Shown here: positions 7,338 to 16,223 of the stretch, piece after piece
Layout: every line of letters starts with the position of its first letter
Position numbering within the stretch: position 1 is the stretch's first letter
From: Pseudomonas sp. S06B 330
GTDB lineage: Bacteria; Pseudomonadota; Gammaproteobacteria; Pseudomonadales; Pseudomonadaceae
DNA: 64,000 nt
Direction of reading: 5' to 3'
Assembly (NCBI RefSeq): GCF_002845275.2
Contig: NZ_CP088149.1
Span: forward strand, 2,538,501 to 2,602,500
Notes under the pieces: generated by a model
Told to the model about the DNA's origin: nothing
Seen by the model: the letters and a program-made list of their open reading frames with translations, nothing else
The model's database searches: none
Position numbers and translations under genes: made by a program

Positions 7338-10300
7338 ATGAGTCATTTGCTCGATCAACTGCGGTTCTTCAACCGTAAGCAAAGCGAGTTTTCCGACGGT
7401 CACGGCGAGACTCGCAAAGAGTCGCGCGACTGGGAAAACGTTTACCGTTCACGCTGGCAGTACGACAAGATCGTACGGTCTACCCACGGGGTTAACTGCA
7501 CCGGTTCCTGCTCGTGGAAGATCTACGTGAAGAACGGCCTGATCACCTGGGAAACCCAGCAGACCGACTATCCGCGCACCCGTAACGACCTGCCCAACCA
7601 TGAACCGCGCGGCTGTCCGCGGGGCGCCAGTTACAGCTGGTACATCTACAGCGCCAACCGCCTCAAGTACCCGAAGATTCGCAAGCCGTTGCTCAAACTG
7701 TGGCGTGAAGCGCGCCAGAGCATGGCGCCGGTCGAAGCCTGGGCGAGCATTGTCGAGAACAAGGCCAAGGCCGATTCGTACAAAAGCAAGCGCGGCATGG
7801 GCGGCTTCATTCGCTCCAGCTGGGATGAAGTCACCGAAATCATCGCCGCGGCTAACGTTTACACCGTCAAGCAGTACGGACCCGACCGGGTCGTGGGCTT
7901 CTCGCCGATCCCGGCGATGTCGATGGTCAGCTACGCCGCCGGTGCCCGTTACCTGTCTCTGATCGGCGGCACCTGCCTGAGCTTCTACGACTGGTACTGC
8001 GACCTGCCACCGGCCTCGCCGATGGTCTGGGGCGAGCAGACCGACGTGCCGGAGTCGGCCGACTGGTACAACTCCAACTACATCATTGCCTGGGGCTCCA
8101 ACGTCCCGCAGACCCGTACCCCCGATGCGCACTTCTTCACTGAGGTGCGCTACAAGGGCACCAAGACCGTGGCTATTACCCCTGACTACTCGGAAGTGGC
8201 CAAGCTCACCGACCTGTGGCTCAACCCCAAGCAGGGCACCGACGCGGCCCTGGCCCAGGCCTTCAACCATGTGATCTTCAAAGAGTTTCACCTGGATCAG
8301 CCCAGCGCTTATTTCACCGAATACGCCAAGCGCTACACCGACCTGCCGGTGCTGGTGTTGCTCAAGCCGATGCTCGGCACCGCCCCCGGCGCAGGTTACC
8401 AGCCCGATCGCTTCCTGCGCGCCTCGGATCTGGCCGACAACCTTGGCCAGGAGAACAACCCTGAGTGGAAAACCATTGCCCTTGACGCCAATGGCGAGCT
8501 GGTTTCGCCACAAGGTTCGATTGGTTACCGCTGGGGCGAGCAGGGCAAGTGGAACATCCTCCCGCGTGAAGGTGGTGCCGGCCGTGAGGTGGACCTGAGT
8601 TTGAGCCTGATTGGTGGTGACGTTGCCGAAGTGGCCTTCCCGTATTTTGCCGGTGAATCCCACGAACACTTCCAGCATGTCGCCGGTGATGCTGTGCAAT
8701 ACCGGCGCGTGCCGGTGCGTAGCCTGACCCTGGCCGATGGCAGCCAGGTCAAGGTCGCCACGGTGTTCGACCTGTCGGCGGCCAACCTTGCCATCGACCG
8801 TGGCCTGGGCGGTGCCAACGTCGCTCGCGACTATGACGATGCCAGTGTGCCGGGTACTCCGGCCTGGCAGGAGCAGATCACCGGCGTCAGCCGTGAGAAA
8901 GCCATCCAGATCGCCCGCGAGTTTGCCGACAACGCCGACAAGACCCGTGGCCGCTCGATGATCATCGTCGGTGCGGCGATGAACCACTGGTACCACATGG
9001 ACATGAACTACCGCGGGCTGATCAACATGCTCATGCTCTGCGGCTGTGTCGGCCAGACCGGCGGTGGCTGGGCTCACTATGTCGGCCAGGAAAAGCTGCG
9101 CCCGCAATGCGGCTGGCTGCCACTGGCCTTCGGCCTGGACTGGAACCGTCCGCCACGGCAGATGAACGGCACCAGCTTCTTCTATGCCCACAGCTCGCAA
9201 TGGCGTCACGAGAAGATGAGCATGCACGACGTGCTCTCGCCACTCGCTGACAAGAGCCAATTCCCCGAGCACGCCCTGGACTACAACATCCGCGCCGAAC
9301 GCGCCGGCTGGTTGCCCAGCGCGCCGCAGCTCAATACCAACCCGCTGCACATCTGCCGCGACGCCGCCGCCGCCGGCATGCTGCCCAAGGACTACGTGGT
9401 CAAGGCCTGGCAGGACGGCTCGCTTCGGTTTGCCTGCGAACAGCCGGACAACCCGGTCAACTTCCCGCGCAACATGTTCATCTGGCGTTCCAACCTGCTG
9501 GGTTCGTCGGGCAAGGGCCATGAGTACATGCTCAAGTACTTGCTCGGTACCCGTAACGGCGTGATGAACGAAGACATCGGTCAGGTCGGCGACTGCAAGC
9601 CGCAGGAAGCCGAATGGGTTGACGAAGGTGCGATTGGCAAACTCGACCTGGTGACCACCCTGGACTTCCGCATGTCCTCGACCTGCGTGTATTCCGACAT
9701 CGTCCTGCCAACCGCGACCTGGTACGAGAAGGACGACATGAACACCTCGGACATGCACCCCTTCATCCACCCGCTGTCGGCGGCCATTGATCCGGCCTGG
9801 GAGTCGCGTTCGGACTGGGAAATCTACAAGGGCATTGCCAAGGCCTTCTCGGCCATGGCCGAAGGGCACCTGGGCATCGAACAGGACCTGGTCACCGTGC
9901 CGTTGCTGCACGACAGCGTCGGCGAACTGGCCCAGCCCTTTGGCGGTACCGACTGGAAAACCGCCGGCGTGGCCCCACAGCCGGGCAAGAACGCCCCGAA
10001 CCTGCAAGTGGTCGAACGTAACTACCCGGCCATCTACAAGCAGTTCACCTCGCTGGGGCCACTGCTGGAAAAACTCGGCAACGGCGGCAAGGGCATCAAC
10101 TGGAACACCGAGGAGGAGGTCAAATTCCTCGGTGAGTTGAATTACCGCAACACTGATGAAGGCATCAGTCAGGGGCGGCCGAAGATTGAAAGCGCGATCG
10201 ACGCGGCCGAGGTGATTCTGTCGCTGGCGCCGGAAACCAACGGCCATGTGGCGGTCAAGGCCTGGGCGGCATTGTCTGAGTTCACAGGTATCGACCACAG

Positions 10301-11105
10301 CCACCTGGCGCTGTCCAAGGCTCACGAGGCGATTCGCTTTCGCGATATCCAGGCGCAGCCGCGCAAGATCATTTCCAGCCCGACCTGGTCGGGGCTCGAA
10401 GACGATCACGTCAGCTACAACGCCGGCTACACCAACGTCCATGAAAACATCCCGTGGCGCACCATCACCGGCCGCCAGCAGTTCTACCAGGATCACCCGT
10501 GGATGCAGGCCTTCGGTGAGCAGTTGATGAGCTACCGGCCACCGGTCAACACCCAGACCATCGCCGGGGTCAAAGGCAAGCGCAGCAATGGTGAAACCGA
10601 GATTGTCCTGAACTGGATCACCCCGCACCAGAAGTGGGGCATCCACAGCACTTACAGCGACAACCTGCTGATGCTCACCCTGAGCCGTGGCGGGCCGATT
10701 GTCTGGCTGTCGGAGATCGACGCCAAACGCGCCGGTATCGAAGACAACGACTGGATCGAGTGCTTCAACGCCAACGGTGCCTTGACGGCCCGAGCGGTGG
10801 TCAGCCAGCGGGTCAAGGAAGGCATGGTGATGATGTACCACGCCCAGGAACGGATCGTGAACGTACCGGGTGCCGAGACCACCAAGACCCGCGGCGGCCA
10901 CCACAACTCGGTGACCCGCGTGGTGCTCAAACCGACCCACATGATCGGTGGCTATGCCCAGCAAGCCTACGGTTTCAACTATTACGGCACGGTCGGTTGC
11001 AACCGCGATGAGTTCGTCGTGGTGCGCAAGATGGCCAAGGTCGATTGGCTTGAAGGCTCGAACAGCGATGAGCTGCCACGCCCCCTGCCAACCGAGATGG
11101 ATTGA
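7338..11105 (+). CDS. narG: Respiratory nitrate reductase alpha subunit NarG
   Basis: A 1255-residue catalytic subunit carrying Mo-bis-MGD, which reduces nitrate to nitrite on the cytoplasmic face of the inner membrane. The FS0 iron-sulfur cluster ligands are H50, C54, C58 and C93 (STHGVNCTGSC; RGCPRG). The molybdenum ligand aspartate D222 sits in WYCDLPPASP. The C-terminal molydopterin-dinucleotide domain is complete (for example TLSRGGPIVWLSE and GYAQQAYGFNYYG). The length equals that of known NarG proteins. A GAGAGGAAAG ribosome site precedes ATG 7338, 69 bp after narK2. There is no twin-arginine leader, as expected for the cytoplasm-facing enzyme. Confidence 0.98.
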   Translation: MSHLLDQLRFFNRKQSEFSDGHGETRKESRDWENVYRSRWQYDKIVRSTHGVNCTGSCSWKIYVKNGLITWETQQTDYPRTRNDLPNHEPRGCPRGASYSWYIYSANRLKYPKIRKPLLKLWREARQSMAPVEAWASIVENKAKADSYKSKRGMGGFIRSSWDEVTEIIAAANVYTVKQYGPDRVVGFSPIPAMSMVSYAAGARYLSLIGGTCLSFYDWYCDLPPASPMVWGEQTDVPESADWYNSNYIIAWGSNVPQTRTPDAHFFTEVRYKGTKTVAITPDYSEVAKLTDLWLNPKQGTDAALAQAFNHVIFKEFHLDQPSAYFTEYAKRYTDLPVLVLLKPMLGTAPGAGYQPDRFLRASDLADNLGQENNPEWKTIALDANGELVSPQGSIGYRWGEQGKWNILPREGGAGREVDLSLSLIGGDVAEVAFPYFAGESHEHFQHVAGDAVQYRRVPVRSLTLADGSQVKVATVFDLSAANLAIDRGLGGANVARDYDDASVPGTPAWQEQITGVSREKAIQIAREFADNADKTRGRSMIIVGAAMNHWYHMDMNYRGLINMLMLCGCVGQTGGGWAHYVGQEKLRPQCGWLPLAFGLDWNRPPRQMNGTSFFYAHSSQWRHEKMSMHDVLSPLADKSQFPEHALDYNIRAERAGWLPSAPQLNTNPLHICRDAAAAGMLPKDYVVKAWQDGSLRFACEQPDNPVNFPRNMFIWRSNLLGSSGKGHEYMLKYLLGTRNGVMNEDIGQVGDCKPQEAEWVDEGAIGKLDLVTTLDFRMSSTCVYSDIVLPTATWYEKDDMNTSDMHPFIHPLSAAIDPAWESRSDWEIYKGIAKAFSAMAEGHLGIEQDLVTVPLLHDSVGELAQPFGGTDWKTAGVAPQPGKNAPNLQVVERNYPAIYKQFTSLGPLLEKLGNGGKGINWNTEEEVKFLGELNYRNTDEGISQGRPKIESAIDAAEVILSLAPETNGHVAVKAWAALSEFTGIDHSHLALSKAHEAIRFRDIQAQPRKIISSPTWSGLEDDHVSYNAGYTNVHENIPWRTITGRQQFYQDHPWMQAFGEQLMSYRPPVNTQTIAGVKGKRSNGETEIVLNWITPHQKWGIHSTYSDNLLMLTLSRGGPIVWLSEIDAKRAGIEDNDWIECFNANGALTARAVVSQRVKEGMVMMYHAQERIVNVPGAETTKTRGGHHNSVTRVVLKPTHMIGGYAQQAYGFNYYGTVGCNRDEFVVVRKMAKVDWLEGSNSDELPRPLPTEMD

Positions 11106-11116
11106 GGAGTGCTGTC

Positions 11117-12655
11117 ATGAAAATTCGTTCGCAAATTGGCATGGTCCTGAACCTGGACAAGTGCATCGGTTGTCACACCTGCTCCATCACCTGCAAGAAC
11201 GTCTGGACCAGCCGGGAAGGCATGGAATACGCCTGGTTCAACAACGTTGAAAGCAAGCCTGGGGTCGGCTACCCGAAAGAATGGGAAAACCAGGACAAGT
11301 GGAAGGGCGGTTGGGTGCGCAACGGCAACGGCAGCATCAATCCGCGTATCGGCGGCAAGTTCCGGGTGCTGGCGAACATCTTTGCCAACCCTGACCTGCC
11401 AGGCCTGGATGACTACTACGAACCGTTCGACTTTGACTACCAGCACCTGCACACCGCCCCCCTGGGCAATCACCAGCCTACTGCGCGGCCGCGCTCGTTG
11501 GTGTCGGGCAAGCGCATGGAAAAGATCGAGTGGGGCCCGAACTGGGAAGAAATCCTCGGCACCGAGTTTGCCAAGCGGCGCAAGGACAAGAACTTCGACC
11601 AGATCCAGGCGGACATCTACGGTGAGTACGAAAACACCTTCATGATGTACCTGCCGCGTCTGTGCGAGCACTGCCTGAACCCGGCGTGCGCGGCGTCGTG
11701 CCCCAGTGGCGCGATCTACAAGCGCGAGGAAGACGGCATTGTCCTGATCGACCAGGAGAAATGCCGCGGCTGGCGCATGTGCATCAGCGGCTGCCCGTAC
11801 AAGAAGATCTACTTCAATTGGAAAAGCGGCAAATCCGAGAAGTGCATCTTCTGCTACCCACGGATCGAAGCCGGGATGCCGACCGTTTGCGCCGAAACCT
11901 GTGTCGGGCGCATTCGCTACCTCGGCGTGCTGCTGTATGACGCCGATCGCATCAGCGAAGTGGCCAGCACCGCCAACGAGCATGACCTGTACGAGAAGCA
12001 GCTGGAAATCTTCCTCGACCCTAACGATCCGGCCGTGATTCGCCAGGCCCTGGAAGACGGCGTGCCGCAGTCGGTGATCGACGCCGCACAGCGCTCGCCA
12101 GTGTACAAGATGGCCGTTGACTGGAAGCTGGCGCTGCCGTTGCACCCTGAATACCGCACGTTGCCGATGGTCTGGTACGTACCGCCACTGTCGCCGATCC
12201 AGAATGCGGCCGCTGCTGGCACTGTCGGCATGAACGGCGTGATCCCCGATGTCGACAGCCTGCGGATTCCGCTGCGCTACCTGGCCAACCTGCTCACCGC
12301 CGGTGACGAGAAACCGGTGAAACGTGCACTCAAGCGCCTGCTGGCAATGCGTGCCTACAAGCGCGCCGAACAGGTCGAAGGCGTGCAGGACCTGCAAGTC
12401 CTCAACGATGTCGGCCTGAGCGTGAACCAGGTCGAAGAAATGTACCGCTACCTGGCCATCGCCAACTATGAGGACCGCTATGTGGTGCCTAGCGCCCACC
12501 GTGAAGAGGCCATGAGCGACGCCTTTGCTGAACGCTCCGGCTGTGGTTTCAGCTTTGGCAGCGGTTGCAGCGGCAGCTCCGACACCAACATGTTCGGGGC
12601 CAAGAAGGCCAACCGCCGCGACATCCTCAAAACCGTACAGTTGTGGGAGGACTGA
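11117..12655 (+). CDS. narH: Respiratory nitrate reductase beta subunit NarH
   Basis: A 512-residue iron-sulfur subunit that passes electrons from the haems of NarI to NarG. Four ferredoxin-like cysteine groups are visible: CIGCHTC near residue 16, CEHCLNPACAASCP near 184, CRGWRMCISGCPYK near 217 and CIFCYPRIEAGMPTVCAETC near 244. In the third group tryptophan replaces one cysteine, as in the known 3Fe-4S cluster. The C-terminus contains a short Cys/Gly/Ser stretch (CGFSFGSGCSGSS). The start is the ATG at 11117 with GAGGAG upstream; an in-frame ATG at 11102 overlaps narG and lacks a ribosome site. Confidence 0.97.
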   Translation: MKIRSQIGMVLNLDKCIGCHTCSITCKNVWTSREGMEYAWFNNVESKPGVGYPKEWENQDKWKGGWVRNGNGSINPRIGGKFRVLANIFANPDLPGLDDYYEPFDFDYQHLHTAPLGNHQPTARPRSLVSGKRMEKIEWGPNWEEILGTEFAKRRKDKNFDQIQADIYGEYENTFMMYLPRLCEHCLNPACAASCPSGAIYKREEDGIVLIDQEKCRGWRMCISGCPYKKIYFNWKSGKSEKCIFCYPRIEAGMPTVCAETCVGRIRYLGVLLYDADRISEVASTANEHDLYEKQLEIFLDPNDPAVIRQALEDGVPQSVIDAAQRSPVYKMAVDWKLALPLHPEYRTLPMVWYVPPLSPIQNAAAAGTVGMNGVIPDVDSLRIPLRYLANLLTAGDEKPVKRALKRLLAMRAYKRAEQVEGVQDLQVLNDVGLSVNQVEEMYRYLAIANYEDRYVVPSAHREEAMSDAFAERSGCGFSFGSGCSGSSDTNMFGAKKANRRDILKTVQLWED

Positions 12656-12657
12656 GC

Positions 12658-13413
12658 ATGCGCATCCTTAAAGTGATTTCGCTGCTGCTGGATTATCCGA
12701 ACGAAAGCCTGGTGGCCGGCCGCGACGAACTGGAGCAGGCCATCATCCAGGCGCGGGAAATCAGCCCGCGCCAGCGTGGTGCGCTGTTCGAACTGCTGGA
12801 ACTGATCTGCAACAACGACCTGATGGATGGCCAGGAGCACTACGGCGCCTTGTTTGGTCGCGGTCGGGCACTGTCGCTGCTGCTGTTTGAACACGTGCAT
12901 GGCGAGTCCCGCGACCGTGGCCAGGCCATGGTCGACATGCTCGCGCAGTACGAGGAGGCCGGTTTCGCCATCGGCGTCAAGGAGCTGCCCGACTACATCC
13001 CGCTGTACCTGGAGTACCTCTCGACCTGCGAAGACCTCGAGGCCCGCGAGGGCCTGGCCGACGTCGCGCACCTGCTGGCGTTGCTGGCGGCACGTCTGGA
13101 AGAGCGCGAAAGCGCCTATGCCAGCTGCTTCCGTGCGCTGCTGCAGATTGCCGGTGCCGAACCGCACCAGGCCGTGGCCGACCTGCGCGAGCAGGTGGCC
13201 GCCGAACAGCGTGATGACTCGCTCGAAGCGTTGGACAAGGTCTGGGAGGAAGAGGCGGTGGACTTCCTCAAGGCCGAACAGCAAGAGCGTTGCAGTTCCA
13301 TGCCAAGTGCGCCGGGCAAGGCCCGAGAAGAAAGTGCGGTACCGCTGCACTGGGTTGATTTTCAGCATCAAGGCCAGGCCAGCGCGCCGGCCGCGGAGGT
13401 GGGCAATGTCTAA
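12658..13413 (+). CDS. narJ: Nitrate reductase assembly chaperone NarJ
   Basis: A 251-residue all-helical chaperone of the TorD/NarJ family (MRILKVISLLLDYPNESL at the start; LFEHVHGESRDRGQAM and KELPDYIPLYLEYLS in the middle). NarJ is not part of the final enzyme. It holds apo-NarGH until the molybdenum cofactor is inserted and the complex docks on NarI. It starts two bases after the narH stop and overlaps narI by 8 nt, so translation is coupled. The in-frame extension upstream of 12658 lies inside narH and is not used. Confidence 0.95.
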   Translation: MRILKVISLLLDYPNESLVAGRDELEQAIIQAREISPRQRGALFELLELICNNDLMDGQEHYGALFGRGRALSLLLFEHVHGESRDRGQAMVDMLAQYEEAGFAIGVKELPDYIPLYLEYLSTCEDLEAREGLADVAHLLALLAARLEERESAYASCFRALLQIAGAEPHQAVADLREQVAAEQRDDSLEALDKVWEEEAVDFLKAEQQERCSSMPSAPGKAREESAVPLHWVDFQHQGQASAPAAEVGNV

Positions 13414-14086
13414 ATGGAATCTGTTGATGTTCGGGGTCTATCCCTATGTCGCCCTGGCCGTCTGCCTGCTGGGCAGTTGGGCGCGTTTTGACTTGTCGCA
13501 GTACACCTGGAAGGCCAGCTCCAGCCAGATGCTGTCCAATCGCGGCATGCGCGCGGCGAGCAACCTGTTTCACGTCGGTGTGCTGTTCGTCCTGGCTGGG
13601 CACTTCGTTGGCCTGCTGACACCGGCCTCGGTCTATCACCATGTGATCAGCACCGAAAACAAGCAACTGCTGGCCATGGTCTCGGGTGGCTTCTTCGGCC
13701 TGTTGTGCCTGATCGGCCTGATCATGCTGATTCACCGGCGCCTCACCGACCCACGGGTGCGCGCCACCTCCAGTACCTCGGACATTCTCATTCTGGTGGT
13801 GCTGCTGGTCCAGTTGGTACTTGGTTTGATGACCATCGTTGCCTCCACGGGGCACATGGATGGATCAGTGATGGTGATGCTCGCTGATTGGGCGCAGAAC
13901 ACCGTGCTGTTGCGTCCCGTCGAGGCCGCCGCAGCGATTGCTCCGGTCAGCCTGGTGTACAAGCTGCACGTGTTCCTGGGCCTGACCCTGTTCGTGTTGT
14001 TCCCATTTACCCGCCTGGTGCACGTCGTCAGCGCACCGATCTGGTACCTGGGGCGTCGTTATCAAATCGTTCGGCAGAAAATCTGA
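13406..14086 (+). CDS. narI: Respiratory nitrate reductase gamma subunit NarI
   Basis: A 226-residue integral membrane cytochrome b with five transmembrane helices, which oxidises quinol and feeds electrons to NarH. The four haem-ligand histidines are present: H56 (NLFHVG), H66 (AGHFVG), H188 (YKLHVFLG) and H206 (RLVHVVS), matching the E. coli positions within one or two residues. The ATG at 13406 is preceded by GGAGG and overlaps the narJ end. The longer in-frame upstream reading inside narJ is spurious. Confidence 0.96.
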   Translation: MSKWNLLMFGVYPYVALAVCLLGSWARFDLSQYTWKASSSQMLSNRGMRAASNLFHVGVLFVLAGHFVGLLTPASVYHHVISTENKQLLAMVSGGFFGLLCLIGLIMLIHRRLTDPRVRATSSTSDILILVVLLVQLVLGLMTIVASTGHMDGSVMVMLADWAQNTVLLRPVEAAAAIAPVSLVYKLHVFLGLTLFVLFPFTRLVHVVSAPIWYLGRRYQIVRQKI

Positions 14087-14096
14087 GGAGACACTC

Positions 14097-15014
14097 ATGT
14101 CAAGCGGATGTGGATGTGGCGGTGGTAATGGCGGCGGCGGTGGCTGCGCCTCGTCAACGGTCCCCGCGCCGGAGCTGAACGTGGCGGCGGCCGCGTTTGA
14201 GCCAGCGGCGCAGCTGATCGCCAGCAGCGAGCAGGAATGGCCGATCATCAGTGTCAACGAGGTACCGATCAGCCCCCAGGCCATGGCCCAGGAGCTGCAA
14301 TACCACCCGGCAGCTGACCGTGAGGAAGCGCTGTACATGGCGGCGCGTGCGCTGGTGATCCGTGAGCTGTTGCAGCAGCGGATCGCTGCGTTGGGCCTGG
14401 CGTTACAGGTCGGGGCAGGTGAGAACGAAGAGGAGGCGGCCACACGCTTGCTGCTGGAGCGCGAAGTGCAGGTGCCGGCGTGTGACGAGGCCACTTGCCT
14501 GCGTTACTTCGAAAGCAATCGCGGGCGCTTTCATAGCGCGCCGCTGCTGGCGGTGCGGCACATCCTGCTTGAGTGTGCCCCGGACGATGCCGAGGCGCGC
14601 AGCCTGGCGCTGGTTCAAGCCGAAATACTGCAGCAGCGCCTGGCGCAATTTCCTGAGCAGTTTGCCGAGCTGGCGCAGAAGTATTCGGCCTGCCCGTCGA
14701 AGGCACAGGGAGGGGCGTTGGGGCAGATCAGCAAAGGCCAGACCGTGCCGGAGTTGGAGCGCCAGCTGTTCACCCTGGCGCTGGGGTTGGCCAGCAAACC
14801 GCTGGAAAGCCGCTATGGCTGGCATGTGATCTACGTCGATCAACGTATCGAAGGTCAGTCGTTGCCCTACGAGGCGGTCGCCACGTCGATCCGTACGCAG
14901 TTGCAACAAGGCGTCTGGCAGAAGGCCGTGGTGCAGTACCTGCAGACCCTCATCGGCGCCGCGGATATTCGTGGCATCCAGCTGCAGGGCTCCGATTCGC
15001 CGCTGGTGCAGTAA
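14097..15014 (+). CDS. Parvulin-type peptidyl-prolyl isomerase of the nar operon (NifM-like)
   Basis: A 305-residue protein with a C-terminal parvulin (PpiC/rotamase) domain at about 145-255. It contains AVRHILLE, the A-x-x-Y-S-x-C-P-S box with GGALG ([17 protein letters not shown]), and [10 protein letters not shown]. The helical N-terminal part resembles NifM, the accessory isomerase of nitrogenase iron protein. It has no signal peptide and is therefore cytoplasmic. The first 17 residues are almost only Gly, Cys and Ser ([17 protein letters not shown]), a possible metal-binding tail. It starts 10 bp after narI. The same gene follows narI in P. aeruginosa (PA3871), so a role in folding or maturing a nitrate-respiration protein is inferred, not shown. 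Confidence 0.88.
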   Translation: MSSGCGCGGGNGGGGGCASSTVPAPELNVAAAAFEPAAQLIASSEQEWPIISVNEVPISPQAMAQELQYHPAADREEALYMAARALVIRELLQQRIAALGLALQVGAGENEEEAATRLLLEREVQVPACDEATCLRYFESNRGRFHSAPLLAVRHILLECAPDDAEARSLALVQAEILQQRLAQFPEQFAELAQKYSACPSKAQGGALGQISKGQTVPELERQLFTLALGLASKPLESRYGWHVIYVDQRIEGQSLPYEAVATSIRTQLQQGVWQKAVVQYLQTLIGAADIRGIQLQGSDSPLVQ

Positions 15015-15036
15015 CCAGATAGACAAGGGGAAGGTG

Positions 15037-16029
15037 ATGGGCACAGTGTTGCAGGATGGATTCGGACGGCAGATTGATTACCTGCGCATGTCGGTGACTG
15101 ATCGTTGTGATTTTCGCTGTGTGTATTGCATGGCCAAGAACATGACGTTTTTGCCGCGTCAGCAGGTCCTTACCCTGGAGGAGTTGCAGCGCCTGGCGAC
15201 GTTGTTTGTCGGCCAAGGCGTGCGCAAGATCCGTCTGACCGGGGGCGAGCCGCTGATTCGCCCGGGCATCGTCGATCTGTGCCGTCACATTGCCGCCTTG
15301 CCGGGTTTGCGCGAACTGGTGATGACCAGCAATGGCTCACAGTTGCAACGCCTGGCCCGGCCGCTGGTAGACGCCGGGGTCAAGCGCATGAACATCAGTC
15401 TCGACAGCCTCGATGGTGAGCGGTTTCGGGCGATCACCCGCAACGGTGACCTCGATCAGGTGCTGCGCGGCGTTGAAGCGGCAAGCTGTGCCGGGTTCGA
15501 ACGGATCAAACTCAACTGTGTGGTGATGAAGGGGCGCAACTTCGATGAGGTCCTGCCGTTGGTGCAGTACGCCATCGATCAGGGGATTGATATCACCTTC
15601 ATCGAGGAGATGCCGCTGGGCGAGGTCGGCCGCTCGCGTGGCGAGTCGTTCTGTTCCAGTGATGAGGTGAAGGCGGTGATTGCCACTCGCTACGCCTTGC
15701 TCGACAGCGCTGAGAACAGTGGTGGGCCGGCACGCTATGTGCGCCTGGCGCAACACCCGCAGACCCGCATTGGCTTTATTTCGCCCAACAGCCACAACTT
15801 CTGCGCCAGTTGCAATCGGGTGCGTATGACCGTGGAGGGGCGGCTGCTGTTATGCCTGGGCCAGGAGGACTCGCTGGACCTGCGGGGGATGTTGCGCCGT
15901 TATCCGTTGGATGATCAGCCGATCGTTACGGCGCTGCAGCAGGCGCTGCGGCGCAAGCCGTTGCGGCATGATTTCAACCCGGATGGTCAGGTGCAGATTC
16001 TGCGCTTCATGAACATGAGTGGGGGGTGA
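15037..16029 (+). CDS. moaA: GTP 3',8-cyclase MoaA (molybdopterin biosynthesis)
   Basis: A 330-residue radical SAM enzyme that converts GTP to 3',8-cyclo-GTP, the first step of molybdopterin synthesis. The N-terminal SAM cluster has C24, C28 and C31 (CDFRCVYC), followed by the LTGGEPL motif. The C-terminal second 4Fe-4S cluster is [10 protein letters not shown] plus LLLC. The protein ends in GG, which in MoaA is functionally needed. The ATG at 15037 follows AAGGGGAAGG, 22 bp after the PPIase. It is the last gene of the nar operon, supplying cofactor for NarG; a second general moaA elsewhere is likely, as in P. aeruginosa. Confidence 0.95.
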   Translation: MGTVLQDGFGRQIDYLRMSVTDRCDFRCVYCMAKNMTFLPRQQVLTLEELQRLATLFVGQGVRKIRLTGGEPLIRPGIVDLCRHIAALPGLRELVMTSNGSQLQRLARPLVDAGVKRMNISLDSLDGERFRAITRNGDLDQVLRGVEAASCAGFERIKLNCVVMKGRNFDEVLPLVQYAIDQGIDITFIEEMPLGEVGRSRGESFCSSDEVKAVIATRYALLDSAENSGGPARYVRLAQHPQTRIGFISPNSHNFCASCNRVRMTVEGRLLLCLGQEDSLDLRGMLRRYPLDDQPIVTALQQALRRKPLRHDFNPDGQVQILRFMNMSGG

Positions 16030-16047
16030 TGTTGTCTGTATTGGCCT

Positions 16048-16072
16048 CATCGCCGGCAATGCCGGCTCCCAC
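16048..16072. repeat. REP element (single copy)
   Basis: The 25-bp core CATCGCCGGCAA...CCGGCTCCCAC is the Pseudomonas REP sequence with an internal hairpin (GCCGGCAATGCCGGC). It lies directly after moaA and could stabilise or end the nar transcript. The same core forms both arms of the repeat pair at 33871-33955. Confidence 0.8.
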
Positions 16073-16122
16073 AGGATCTGCACACAGAAGCAGCCTCCTG
16101 ATAGTTGGACAACCAAGCAATC

Positions 16123-16164
16123 TTGATATCAATCAATTCCCCCAGACGCGTTTATCCGTAGTCT
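16123..16164 (+). promoter_or_regulatory. Anr/Dnr box and -10 of nrdD
   Basis: TTGAT-ATCA-ATCAA at 16123-16136 is a perfect Fnr/Anr/Dnr box. A TAGTCT hexamer follows after exactly 22 bp (16159-16164), predicting a start near 16171 at the class II activator position. The gene downstream is the anaerobic ribonucleotide reductase, whose expression under oxygen limitation by Anr/Dnr is expected. Confidence 0.8.
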
Positions 16165-16212
16165 GCACTGTATATTGTGTTTGTTAAATCATTAAACACC
16201 TATATGTAGTGC
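16165..16212. promoter_or_regulatory. Tandem NrdR boxes ahead of nrdD
   Basis: Two sites match the NrdR-box core CWATATATWG with one mismatch each: CTGTATATTG at 16168-16177 and CTATATGTAG at 16200-16209. They begin 32 bp apart, about three helical turns, which is the spacing typical of NrdR operators. Box 1 lies on the predicted transcription start and box 2 just before the ribosome site (GGAGGG). NrdR is an ATP/dATP-sensing repressor of nrd genes, so repression of nrdD when dATP is high is inferred. Confidence 0.7.
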
Positions 16213-16223
16213 TTGGAGGGTAA

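Noticed and set aside
7449..10964. 1171-codon open frame on the strand opposite narG
   Set aside because: It is the mirror of a highly G+C-biased coding sequence; the protein has low-complexity G/V/H/R composition and no domain, while narG on the other strand has all cofactor ligands.
10982..12499. 505-codon open frame opposite narH and the narG end
   Set aside because: It is a shadow of narH; no ribosome site or motif, and it overlaps a fully recognised gene.
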